From Symsagittifera roscoffensis (taxonomy: Eukaryota; Xenacoelomorpha; Acoela; Convolutidae): 64,000 bases of DNA. Position numbers and translations under genes: made by a program. Positions 1-11,935 of this stretch are shown one piece after another (positions within the stretch are counted from its first letter, which is position 1; each line of letters begins with the position of its first letter). A model generated the notes under the pieces. That model was not told the origin of the DNA. It saw only the letters and a list, made by a program, of their open reading frames with translations, and did not search any database. The DNA lies in contig NC_087065.1 of the NCBI RefSeq assembly GCF_963678635.1, forward strand, positions 58,492,754 to 58,556,753. Reading direction: 5' to 3'.

Positions 1-1764
1 TCGCTCAATTTTTTATGAACTGTCGTTTTGCTGATAAGGACTAAATTTGATAAAACTAACATACCTGTCAAAATAAGACCAAAGTTAAGTCATATAAGAC
101 AAGTTCTTGATTTTAAATTGAAGTAATATAGTGGTCTCGTTTAGCCTCGATTGAGAATCGTGTTTTTCAATGATTCGATTACCCCAATTCAATAGAATTG
201 AAATCTAATGAAATTGATTATTTTTCTCTGTGGATTGTCGGCATGTTTCACAACAATAGCTGAGAAATATCGAGCATCATGATAATGATTTTTCAGATTG
301 ATTGATTTGGAAAGAGTTGTCTAAATAATCACCACGAAGTATAGCATGAAGAAGTTCGAATACCACGAATTATCACAAAAATCGATTACCAAGAAAAAAT
401 TCAAATAAGTTGACTTCAAAACCCGTTCCTAACAATCCGAAAATTTGACTTTCCTACTTCTATTAGAACAGAGTTTTTTCTCTCTTTTTCAAATGACATA
501 GGCAAATAATATGAATTTCTTTCTTTTTTCAAAGATGTCGTTTCTCTTCATTTGTCCTTCCATTCTCTTTGCTATTTGCTTTTTTTCCAGTAGCTGGGCT
601 TGAAGCTTTCATGAGAAATTAGGCAAACAATTATTGGTAGGAGTTGATGATCCATGATGAAGGTGCGTACAGAAAAGAGTCATTTTGACTAAAGAAGTTT
701 CAGTTTTCGGCGAGCGCTTGACCACCAAAGATCAAATAATTTTAGCGGGTCGGTCAGACAAAAGTGGATGTCTTGCGATATTTCCAAAGAGGAGACGGTT
801 TAAAAACAATAAGCTTCCCGCGCGCTTTTTTGCATTTTTTGTCCACCAAGTCTTGTTCATATAGTTGATTTTTATGAAATTCGTGCAGATTTTCACGTTA
901 AAAAAATGTAATGTGTCCTGTTATGTCGAAAATAACTAAAATTGATAAAAACAAGAAGAGATTGTCTTGTTTCTATTGATAGTGTTCAAGATTTGATTGT
1001 TTATTTTTTATGCCCAATATTTTGTTTATTTTGATGATTTTCATGATTTGTGTCGTTTAGTTTGAATTCAACTTTTATAGATTCCCTAAAGATTTAATAC
1101 AGCAAAATTAAAACATTTTCTAGACTATATAATCGACTTTTTTGAACTGCATAAATCCCTATATTATCCAATTTATTGTCTAATTGGGTTAACAACAATC
1201 AATTTTTTTCAAAGTAGAAAATCTGTAAAACTCAATTATAATTTTTATAATTATAATTAGTTTTGCCAATGCGGGTGGAACATCATCATTTGGCGAGTAC
1301 AAGATCAATTAGCATTCCCGATTAAAAACCGTGATCATTACGAGGCCAAAAAGTGGACTGGATAGGCGCAAAACCTTATGTCTGTGTGCTCCTGGATTCT
1401 ACAGAGGCAACTACTTAAACATGTAAAAATTTTGTCGGAACGATCAAAGAAAAAGAAAGAACAAAGAAAAACGAAAGAAAACAAAAGAAGAACAAAAAGA
1501 GCGTCGTACTGATATCTGAGTTCATCAAATTTTGAGCTACAATGCGTTGAACAGCCGATAACAAAAAAAATTATGAAAACAAAGGGTCAATGGTTGAAAA
1601 AAAGGCTAAGCGATTGTTATAGGATAAAATTACATGAGTCAACCATTTAGTTTTGATTATTCAATGAAGTAGCGGGAAGAAATACTTAGGTTTCAGATAT
1701 TTTTCCTCGTCATATATGGTCGCAAGAACTAAACAGTTAAAAAGAGCAGATATAGAGCTTCCCT

Positions 1765-2950
1765 TAAACAAGCTGATATAAGTACCAAGAGCATTCTTGG
1801 ATCAACTTTTTAGTTAAACGATTCTGAAATAGGTTCACTAACAGAAAATCAAAGCGAGAGGCAGAAACAAAATGCGCATAATTTCCCCTGGGCATGCTAC
1901 TGCGATAGGTTTATTTGAGTAAAAAATTTCAAACTGAGAAACTCTGTATATATTTAAGTACATCATTGCTTCTCCAATCACCTTTTCTTGTTAACGAGGT
2001 AATTTTTAATGAGGTAGTTTTACCACAAAACTGGTAAAATTTGCAATCAAAAAATAAAAAGTTTTCTTTTTCTATCTTCACACCTCATTCTATGCAGAGT
2101 ACAAACTAGCAGCAAAAAAAAACTGTTCGGCTAAAGCTTATCAGACAAACCAATCTTTTTTTCAATCCAATCGGAAAAGATGTCTATGCCGGACTGATGC
2201 GCCTTTAACTAAAGTTAGTTTCTATCTTGAGCTAGCAAACGTTGTCACAATTTTCTGTGCTGCATGCAGGGCATTCGCTTTAACTGTAATAACATTATTA
2301 ATAATAACAACAAATTACGATGAAAAAATAAACTATGATAACTCTCACCCTTACTTTCCAGAATATTTTAAGTTCCATTTAACATAAAGCAATAAATTCG
2401 CAAAAATTTTTTACTTGAAATATTTCGAATTTTGAAGTCTGCCAAATTAAAAAAAAAAACTTTTCCTATCTTTAGAGCAAACCGATCCTTTTACTAAGAT
2501 CTCTTGGTGAAAATTATAGATAAAAATTTTCTGACTTTCTTCCATTAAAACAAGCTGATAAATGTACCAAGAGCATTGTTGACTCATCTTATTAGTTAAA
2601 CGAGTCTGAAATAGATGCAGTAACTGCAAATCAAAGTAAGGGGGCAGAAACCGAATTGGCATAATTTCCCTTCTGCCTGCTACTGTTTTATAAGATGAAT
2701 GTACGATTTAACTGAGCTTCCAAGAACTAGTAAACGTTGTCAACTTTCTGTGCTGCTTGTAGAGCATTCGCGTTATCTGTTATAAAGATCATAATTAAAG
2801 CACAGCATTGCATGTCCGATTGTTTCTTTTTATTTCTGAGGTTTTTTGAATAAAAGTAATCGGTAAAAATCCCTATGGAATAGTTTTAAAAAAAAATAAT
2901 TAAAAAAAATCGTCCCACCACATGCTATGTAGAGTACAAACTAATAGAAT
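1765..2950. repeat. Degenerate local repeat blocks
   Basis: Three blocks occur twice with clear but imperfect identity. About 1770-1915 matches 2551-2690 (both contain CCAAGAGCATT, then TTAGTTAAACGA, TCTGAAATAG and CATAATTTCCC). About 2232-2300 matches 2732-2795 (AAACGTTGTCA, TTTCTGTGCTGC, GCATTCGC). About 2085-2115 matches 2922-2952 (GAGTACAAACTA). Offsets differ (about 780, 500 and 837 bp), so this is a decayed dispersed or rearranged repeat, not a clean tandem. The family is not recognised. Confidence 0.55.
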
Positions 2951-5900
2951 CTAAAAACTTTTCAGCATCTGGAAGCGTATCAACCATACCATTTATTGTT
3001 CCGACTTTCGATACGAAAGTAACGGAATATTTGTGCTCGGGGTGGGTTTTTTTTTCTTCAGACAAATTTCGACTTTTTAACTAGCAATTTTTGACGGAAT
3101 ATTTTTATATCATTCGAAAGGTATTGCTGTCCTGAGCTCAAATTTGAAAAGATATTTCACATGTGATCATTTTTTGTAAAGTTATGGGGGTTTAAAGATT
3201 GTCATTTTGGTCAATTTGGGACAATTAACGCGCGATATATTTCGCGCTATTAACGCGCAAGCGGAGAGTTAATCCGTCTTAGAAATCGTTCCAAATTGGT
3301 TTAACGAAGCTTAGTTGCCATAATTGATTTGTTGCAAGTAGCGAAATCTATCCTTTTGTACTTTATATGGTGTGTGGGAAGATGATTTTCATATAAAAAT
3401 TTTAATTACTTTTAATTTTTTAATGTTATTACTGCTCCATAAACCTTAATAGACAGTCGGAACATTCAGGGCTCCGCCCTGATACGAGCAGTCTTGTTTT
3501 TCTTCAATTCGATTGGAAATGATTTCTGAGCCGGACGAGCTCGCCGCTTAAATCGTTTCAGAACTATCGTGCGCTAATTTGTCCGAATTGTCAATTTTCG
3601 AACTCATCTTACTTTACTGAAAATTAATTGCACTATTTATACTTATAAATTCTGGCTCAAAATATTGATAAATTTCATATGAGGCAAAATCTACTTTTCT
3701 CCATAAAAAATTCTGGAGAAAATCAAGACAGCTGTTTTCAGAGGAACAGCCTGAATGTTGCAGTTTGAACAATTTACCAGCTAATTTTCCGCGCCTAGTT
3801 AGATTGGCTTTTTCCATTCCCTACTTTTGACTTCTGCTAACACGCTAAATCACGATTACAATAAAATCAAGTGGTCGTTATCAAGATAAAGCATGTCAGT
3901 GCGTGCAACGGCAGAAATTTGAAAAAAAAAAATCGTTTTGAACATGCAAACGGACGTATGAACAACTTTTAGACGGATTTATTTTGTGAGTTGTCGAGGG
4001 GAGGTAAGGACCGAAAAAGAGTTATTAGTCGGAATGGACCACTTCGAGAAAACGGTTACTCATTAACTACCGAACATTCATGTAATCAGGCTCGAACCTA
4101 GGTATCTCAATCGAAAGTTTTGAGGACTTTTTCCTCTTTTTAAGTCGACCAAAATGAAAAAAAAAATTAATCCCTTTTGGCGACAACTTTGCGAATCAGA
4201 AGTGTCGACCAAGAAGTCTCATTATGAATCTCATTCGAACACTGGATTCCAACAGCCTGTCTGGCGCGCAGGGAAAGTTAGCTGTTGTATTTTGCTAGTT
4301 TTTTTCTCTATTGAATATAATTTACACAGCAAAAAGAGAAAACATCAGTGAGATGGAAGCTGGGTTCTGAGAATAATTCATGTCGACACTGAAACTTCAG
4401 GTAAACTTTTATATTAAGCAATCAACATTGACACAAGGGGTGCATCCCTGCTGGCGATGACCAAATGCTTAAAATTAAACTTGCAGATCAGAATTAGGCA
4501 TTAAACACAATTAAGCGCAAAAATCATTAAGTTGAGATCATTTTAAAAATTATTCGATTGGTTTTTCTGCATTCTCTTGTTCGGTCATGGAGAAGCTGCA
4601 TCATCAAATACTATTCGCCTAATTGTTTTGACAAATTTACAAAACAGTTTCAGAAGCAGAAATGGAAAATAACAATAATATGGATCATGATGTGGGCTAA
4701 GAAGCTTCTCCCAAAAAAATTAGTTTGAACAAAACTATTGAATATCCAGAGCTGAGGTACCAGGATCAAACTCGCTCTGAAAATCGAAAAGATCAAGTTC
4801 AGATTTCAGCCCCTTATTAGACAATTATGAAGAAACATCGTTGGTGAAAAATCTTCTAAAAACCCCCCAAACTTTAGACTCGCATGGCATCAATAAAATC
4901 AGAAAAAAGTTTTGAAAACTCTTCTAGAAACTGTAGCCCGACAAATGCAATTGTTACAGAAGCATATCCTCGAAACCAAATTTATCATAGACCATGTGAA
5001 CTAACAGAAAGGATATCCCGAAAACCCCAATGTCGATAAAAACGGTCGAAGAACGTATGACAACAATGAACAAAGCATCGAAAAGGTCACCAAAATTGCC
5101 ACAGAAATAGGAGCTAATTTATCGGAATTTGACATAAATTGCCCGAAGACTGCCTGTGATCAAAACTGATACACAAAGACTCAGCTGATCTTCCCAATAT
5201 TTGTGATACATCATGTAAGGGATTAAAACAGCAAGAGACTCAAAAACTATCAAAGAGGAATTCGAAAAACTAGAAAAATGACAAAATAAAAAATCAAAAG
5301 TTTTTGATGCTTAAATCGACTAAATTTTTTAAAGGGTTCCAAGTTGTGTTCAAATTGAGCATTCTAAAAATCAAAATGTTATCGATCTCAAAACTAATTT
5401 CAAAAGTTTGTAGGAATCAAAATATTAGGTGAATAAGTCGACGAAAGTAAAGCCGACAGCTATCAACTGAAAATATGAAATATTCACCAAAATTTTATTG
5501 GAAAAATAAAGAAACTAAAGTATCCATGAAAGCCATATATGTACTGCATGCAAGATGAAATACACAATTCAGAAACTAAACTGAGAGCTTAATCAGGGTG
5601 GCCACCGTGTCTGAGAACTCGCAGGCACTGATAATCGCATTGATGAAAGTAAATGCCAGGCAGTGACATTTCTTAGTATTTTATTTTGGCTTTTTGACCC
5701 AGCTCATTGGCCTAACTTTTCTACCCAACTTTTTGACCCAACTAAATTCTTCTTAGAGCTGCTCATATTACTTGAAAAAATATATATACTGTGTAAACCT
5801 GCTGAGATTTTGAACGATTCAGTAAAGAAGCGCGATGAAAAAAAACTGGCACCGGTATTCATCTGCTGGCACTGATAATGCACTAACAAGAAGAGGCTTC

Positions 5901-6279
5901 GCCATCCTGTTAAATGATACGCATTTAGCCGATAAACTAACGGCAAATAAAAATGTTAAGTTACTTTTCCCCTCAAAACACACACTCACATTAATACTTT
6001 TTCAGTTATCAAATTCCACAGTAAGATGAACTAATAAAGCCTGAAAAATCCAGCTGAAATAATAACCAATTACAATCAAATAACAACCAATGTAAACATC
6101 AAATTTCGATTCGACCGCTTTTTAAAATGGTATTACACTAACAACAACTACAATGCAAACCCTCTACAGCAACAAGAAACGAATCTTACATGTGGCAACT
6201 AAGCCGACGAAACAAGCATACAAATATTAGGTCAACAGTTTTATTTTAAGCACAAAATTTCCCGTTTGAAAAAAAAAAA

Positions 6280-6348
6280 CAGGTCCAGGTCAGATTCCAA
6301 CCCAGGACCTTTGTCGTCCCAGGCGTAATCATTACCAGCAGGCTAAGA
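6280..6348 (-). repeat. tRNA-like segment (possible SINE head)
   Basis: On the minus strand this reads like the 3' half of a tRNA gene: a variable-loop-like GACGACAAAGG followed by CCTGGGTTGGAATC, close to a pol III B box. A related minus-strand segment lies at 42484-42550 and shares GACGACAAAG at the same distance from its B-box-like part. The A-box half is poorly conserved. A tRNA-derived SINE or tRNA relic fits; a working tRNA gene does not. Confidence 0.35.
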
Positions 6349-8282
6349 GTGTAGAGGAAACTGAGAAAACTGAACTCAATGAAGCAAGTTACTGCCAGGA
6401 GTCCGGATGAGACCTTTAAACAAAGTCATTCAAGAGAAAAAATCTGGTGTACTTGATTGCAAAACCCTTTCTTATCGCAAGCGTATTAATCAACGAACAA
6501 AATTGTTTTTTTTTCCGACCAGCATCAAAGAAAAATTAAGTTCCGTTATCCCTCAAACATCATTTGATGTATCGATTGAATCAAAGTTTTTAATTCATTT
6601 TTGTCCCTGTTATTAACAATAATTTATCCATATCATTGAGTAGTTGAACAGAAAAATTTTAAAGAGAACTGATGAAATTAAGTTTCGAATTCAAAAATTT
6701 TCCCAAAAATTTGCAGTTTTTTATTGAAACTTTTTATTTCTCGAAAAAATTGGAATGTTAGAAGTGTTTTTTAAACTAAATTGTATGGTTTTTTCAAAGT
6801 TTAGACTTTACTTATTTGCCTCTAGTCACTGAAAAACCTTGTCCAAACTATTTTTAATTTCTTGAAATGAGCAAGATAACCCATTTATAGTAGTATCATA
6901 AGCAAAAAGAAAATGTTCGCAGCCTTTTTACACTACAGGCGGTGCAATTTTGCACGTACACTATTCATGCGTGGAAATTACGTTCTGACTTCAGAATTAA
7001 ACATATCAATATATACACGCAAAAATGAGTTGCCCTCTTCGGAATCCTTAAAAAATTAAGAACTAATTTTACTCGATGGGGGTTACCGTACTACTATTTT
7101 TCAAATTTTAAGTTTAATTTTCAAAATGGTATCTTCATATATGGTTGTGTAAGCTAAAATACCCTTTTAACGATCGTTAATTTGCAGAAGATGAATCGTT
7201 CCATATTTTTGGATAAATAATCAGGAAACTGTTTTAGCTTTATAAGGCAAAGAAGAATAACAAACTATTAATGCGCGATATACTTAAAGACTTTAAAAAA
7301 TGATTTTTATCTTAAGCCAAACTGCCTACGAGTGATCATTTAAATGATTTATTGCTTGAAATGGAAATACCAGATCATCAAAAGAGAGCTTTTGAAAAAA
7401 CCTTTGTTGAGAACTAATATGCAAAACTACTCAATACAACACTAACGATCTCAACTGTTCATTAAGACTAAGAAAAATACTGGTCCCATTAGAGCTGCAA
7501 AGCTTGAACGAAGCTCAGTTTTTAAAAGTGGTACATCAATTAAAGATTCTCTTTATCTTAGCAAACAACATGCTTTCCCAGTTTATTTTTGATTGATTTT
7601 GATCTGAGCTGAACGCATTATTCATACCATGTCTAGTTTCCATCAATTGTTTCGGATCCATTGTTTTTGGGTTCAGTTTCCAACTTACAAACTGAACCCC
7701 TTTTGGGCTTGTTGAGAGGTTACTCTTGCATATGTCAGCCGGGTCGCCGCTGTCTAAAAAGCCTACATCCTGTTTTGCGGGTGTTATGGAGAATATCGAG
7801 AAACGGCATAATCCAAATAGTAAACAAGAAGAGATTCAAATAAACCGGGAATAAGGGCAAATGACAGAAGATTCGGAACCAACATTTTAAATGTGAAATT
7901 CTGAATTTTTTTCTCATTCTGTGGCGTAATCAGAAACATACTTGATCGGCCAATCAATATAAACAACTGCTAACTGAAAACGATAATTTTTCCCCCGAGA
8001 ACGATAATATTTGTGCCGGACTACTCGGCGCTTGAAATTTTTAGTACCATTTCATTTTGGGACGCACCCTTGATTTTCTTTGTATCTATGATAATGGCGA
8101 GATAGTAGTTGCTCAGCTTATCTGTTGACATTTGCTAAATTGGGTCTGTTACCGTTCATCTGAGCAGGTTGCGAACTCCGTACAGACTGTCAGCAAAATC
8201 TTTCAGAATTTCTTTCAGCGTTTATGCCAGAAAGCGTCAACGTTGAGTACATTTGTACCGAACTGTCGAAGATATTGGAAAC

Positions 8283-8319
8283 TCAATGGGTCGTAGATGA
8301 TCTATCTACGACCCATTGA
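8283..8319. repeat. Perfect 16-bp inverted repeat with 5-nt loop
   Basis: TCAATGGGTCGTAGAT is followed by GATCT and then its exact reverse complement ATCTACGACCCATTGA. A further GGAA/TTCC pair outside a 2-nt mismatch extends the stem to about 22 bp. No gene surrounds it. It could be a small fold-back element, a miRNA-like precursor or a cruciform-forming site. Confidence 0.8.
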
Positions 8320-8430
8320 AATTCCACTATCAAGAAAATACATTGTTCAAGTTTACGAAAACTATCGCATGAATGTGAGTGTTTCTACTGAGCAAACTGA
8401 GTGTAGTTGGCAGAACCGATGTTGAGTTGA

Positions 8431-8503
8431 AAGAAATTTGATGACACAGTTTCCTCACTGAATGCACAGTGAATGCTAAGTTCAACAGTTTACTGAGCGT
8501 ACA
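8431..8503. repeat. Dispersed repeat, copy 1
   Basis: This segment shares GAATGCTAAGTTCAACAGTTT and flanking sequence with 21625-21700, on the far side of the Ty3 provirus. The copies differ at many positions. They are not the provirus target duplication and represent an older interspersed or local duplicate. Confidence 0.6.
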
Positions 8504-9113
8504 TTGTAGACTGAATGGCAATGATCCGCTTGGTTGTTGCTGAGCAGAGTAATTACCGTAGTATCGTCCTTCTTCCGGGGTACCTTAAAGATAATTACCT
8601 ACTGAGTCATCTATATCGATTTTAAAAAAACGTCCGGTAGAAATGCAATCAGATGCTCTATTGGTAAAAGTTAGCATAGGCGTATAGCTAAATTCACGAA
8701 GTAACTCTGAGCAAAATTTCTTTTTTCGAAAATTGGGAGAAAGAGTCGGATAGAAAACATTTAACATTAACAATGGGAGTATGTTTTGGCATTGTAAAAT
8801 CATTGAAAAATGACCAATCAGTCCTCGTAAAGACCTGAATTGTAATGACGTTACCTGCATTTAGAACTTGAGATCTTGCTAACAATTTGCCTATAGAAAA
8901 AGGGTGCGATTCATTGCCTGGTTCATCATCCGCTTCACCTAGCTGGGCCCCTTGGAGGGGATTTGTTCGTATCCAACGTTCGTTAAGTTGACCATTTACC
9001 TGCCCCAATGAGGGTTGTTTTAAACGTTAAACGTACATGATAATGCTCGAATCAAATACTTGCTGTTAAACGTATGAATTTGAATGTCTTACTGCTTCGT
9101 TGGCCATGCGAGG

Positions 9114-9118
9114 CAAAT
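9114..9118. repeat. Target-site duplication CAAAT, left
   Basis: CAAAT sits directly outside the LTR at 9119, and the same five bases follow the other LTR at 21311-21315. A 5-bp duplication is normal for Ty3/gypsy integration and shows the provirus inserted as one unit. Confidence 0.9.
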
Positions 9119-10445
9119 TGTCGTCTTTAGGATTTCCACACACGGTCTTGCGAAGCTATCCCTTTTACCGTGCTAAAGGGGGGGGCACTAAGGCTCGGTA
9201 TTAACGACAATCCCGAAAGGGTTATGTTAGTAATGAGTTGTCCTCTACTGTATTGTATTGCTCCCCCTTGGTCAGTGATGCTCTTGCTCGCTATATCTCG
9301 CTTGAAGTCGCGTACAACGAATTCCTTTCTTTCAAATGAATTCAATATATATAAGTCTGAATACAAAGGGCCTACTAGTTCGGCCAGAGTATAATTTATT
9401 AATATACAACAGAATGGTTTGCGATCTGTACACGCTTAACAATTTCTTCGGCGTACTCGGTCAGTACACGCGTCGACTAAGCTCTCTGACTTTTGCTAGC
9501 TTCTACTCTAACTAATATTCCACAAGGCACTTCGACTTGCGTTCTTACTCCACTCGCTGTGAAACAATTAACTGATGAGTTCAGATAGTGACCACAACTT
9601 GGACCTACTGAATCTTACGTTCGTTAACTCGTTGACCCTTCAAAATCCGCTCTCGAACCTCCACTTCTTATCTCTATTTGCGCTCCGTTTTTGTTAAAGT
9701 CACGGCACTTCATATCGGTGTTGTCATCCCCTTAAGCACAACCGCCCCCTATGGTTTTCCCTTTTACCTAATCCCTCTGTCAAAGCTTACGGGTTCCAAG
9801 TCCGGGGTTTTTATCGACTTGTTCACGTTTCGTAAATACATCCCCCTGCGGTTGGTATCGTAAATCGGGTAAGTAACCGAAGTCGTATGAGTCTTATCAG
9901 TTAAATCCGCCCCTACGCTACTTACTTAAATACCAATTGACTTCGGTGTCAAATCTTGACCCAAGCAACAAAGTCGTACGATCCCAATAAACTAATCATA
10001 ATCCGATTTTGAACCAAATTTACTAATATTTTCCCTATCGTGTTAGGATAAAATACACGGTCGGGGATAAGTTTTGCTTTTATACTCGGTTGTACCTCCA
10101 TGACCCAATTTACCCTAGGCACATAGTTCCGTGCATGTACAATCCCATAACAATTAGCTACCTACAGGTATGAACCGTTTTCCATTTTCTTAATCCCAGC
10201 CAGAGTTAGAGGGGGAAATGTCCGGGTAAAAGTGCATTTTTCTTGGATTTTATTTCTACTACTTTATTTAGCTTTAAGTCTACTTTTCAATCTTTCTACT
10301 TTGTTTACCCTTAGCTAACAGCCATCCGATTAAGCTATTTAGACCTCATAACGAGAAATGAAATACCTAAACGTAAACCAAGGTAACGATACCCAAGCAG
10401 AAAATACGCTAAGTCGAAAAATTTGCTAGAATTACCAATTCTACA
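9119..10445 (-). repeat. 3' LTR of the Ty3/gypsy provirus
   Basis: This is a direct copy of 19984-21310. On the minus strand it begins TGTAGAATTGG and ends AGACGACA, the usual TG...CA. A TATATATA run on the minus strand near 9345-9353 is a plausible TATA box. That would put the transcription start about 30 bp further along (lower coordinates), leaving a long U3 and a short R-U5; this division is inferred. Confidence 0.92.
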
Positions 10446-10458
10446 GTCTTCCCTTCTA
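10446..10458 (-). promoter_or_regulatory. Polypurine tract of the Ty3/gypsy provirus
   Basis: Immediately upstream of the 3' LTR on the minus strand lies AGAAGGGAAGAC, a purine run in the position expected for plus-strand priming. Its adjacency to the TG of the LTR supports the LTR boundary. Confidence 0.8.
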
Positions 10459-10831
10459 GTCTATTATTCTCCCGATTAATGTTAGGTTTTTCTCTCCCCC
10501 CTTTTTTTACCATTAAATACTGAATTACTGACTATTTACAATCTATACTTTACTTAGGTGTAAGCTATAGTTAAGTTTAAGTTTAAGCTATAAGTTTAAT
10601 CAGTTCCTTCCTTTGTAAATTCCTTGGTTATTAGCGAGAGTTTATAAACTCTCCTCTCCTAATTTTCGGCCCCCGAATTGGTTGAGGATTCGTCATATTC
10701 GTCTGACCAATTACCCTCTCCCCATTGGGCCTGGAGCGCCCGATATTCCTCCTCCCCAATGGTATGTCTGATTTCGTCAAAGAGGTCCCTAATTTTGGGC
10801 CTATCACTGGGCCTCCTCCTCCTAGCCCTTG

Positions 10832-11266
10832 CTATGCCGGAGAGGGAAATTGAGTGGGTGCTTGCAGAGTCCTCATCACTCTCCCAACTGAGAAATCTCT
10901 CCCGCCCAGACTTCTCCGAAGGCGGTTGACCCTCGGTCGAGCAAGTGTCAGTGGCAGGGCGGGCTCATGTACATGAAATTGGCCCGCAGTTGAGCAACTC
11001 TCCAGATCGGGCTCCCCCGGATTGAACTTCCAGAGAGCTGTGCTCACATCCGGCACCGTCTCTTCGACTCTAGGGTAGTGTCGGAAAGGCCGTGGGGCAC
11101 CCTGCCCCCGCAGAAACAACCGGAACTCATGCCAGGAGGCGGTGTCTGCCAATAAGTGCAGGGAGACACCACTCTTCAGTGAAAGAGTTATATACTCATC
11201 TTTTTCCTGGTAGTCTAGGATGGTGAAGAAGGCTCGGAGGATGAAGGATCTCCACACAATTGTCAT
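10832..11266 (-). CDS. Unrecognised 144-codon frame between env and 3' LTR
   Basis: This is an uninterrupted sense-strand frame of 144 codons between the end of env (11936) and the 3' LTR. I recognise no domain. The product is rich in Arg and Pro, has no clear signal peptide or membrane segment, and its middle part is moderately acidic. Base composition is more GC-rich than the LTR. Env-bearing Ty3 elements sometimes carry extra frames after env, so an accessory gene is possible, but a chance frame in a GC-rich 3' region is also possible. No neighbouring splice evidence was worked out. Confidence 0.35.
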   Translation of the reverse strand: MTIVWRSFILRAFFTILDYQEKDEYITLSLKSGVSLHLLADTASWHEFRLFLRGQGAPRPFRHYPRVEETVPDVSTALWKFNPGEPDLESCSTAGQFHVHEPALPLTLARPRVNRLRRSLGGRDFSVGRVMRTLQAPTQFPSPA

Positions 11267-11935
11267 TTTGGCGACTTTTTTTTCTTTTGTAATTTAGAGA
11301 ATTTATTAAAATTCGACGGTTACTTAACGACTGAATTTTGATAGTAACAATGCACAGTTTCAGCCTTCGTGGTTCTCTTTTTCCCTTATCTTCACCTGTT
11401 CAGATGTTCGTATCGAGGCGACACAACGGCCCGTCAATCAATCGGTTGCTTTTACTTAAGATTGTAATCTGTCATGTTCGTCGGTTAACCTGCAAGCCTG
11501 GCCTCGAAAGTCTGGTATGCTATGAATTAGCCTGAGCTTACGCTAAATTAACCTGATTAAGTCTTTAATGACCCTCAACCTCTTTAATGTCGCCTAGCGC
11601 ATCCTACTAAATTGTATCGTGTGATCGCAAACCTCTAGTCAGTCCCCGTCAAATAAAAGCACGTATGGTTATACCATGAAGGAGGGGTCAGCTGAGCTGA
11701 CTCGGGGACATGACTGCTATCAAGTTACTCCTCACGGTGTGATCCAACCTCATCCGTTTAGATAGATATGAATGTTTGAAAGGAAGTAGTGATATCGATG
11801 AGGTGGGGTCACACCCTAGTATAGTAGCACCGAATACGATGAGCATTATATTGAGTTCATGAATATATAAAATGTTTTAGACTCACAACCGGTCGGACTG
11901 GTTCTCACCCTCCTGGTCGCCTCATCCTCCCCTCC

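Larger units (their letters stand above)
1..9118. other. AT-rich intergenic region without a supportable gene
   Basis: No open frame here shows a recognisable domain, and all frames are short (104 codons or fewer) and AT-rich. The stretch around 4730-5600 is A-rich on the plus strand and may be decayed coding sequence, but I cannot identify it. Visible items are listed separately: a degenerate repeat pair at 1765-2950, a tRNA-like segment near 6280, a perfect hairpin at 8283 and a dispersed repeat near 8431. A small GC-rich palindromic patch with GCGCGATATATTTCGCGC lies near 3227-3260. Confidence 0.6.

Noticed and set aside
8694-9008. 104-codon minus-strand frame before the provirus
   Set aside because: No domain, no conserved splice context and AT-rich neighbours; considered as an exon but unsupported.
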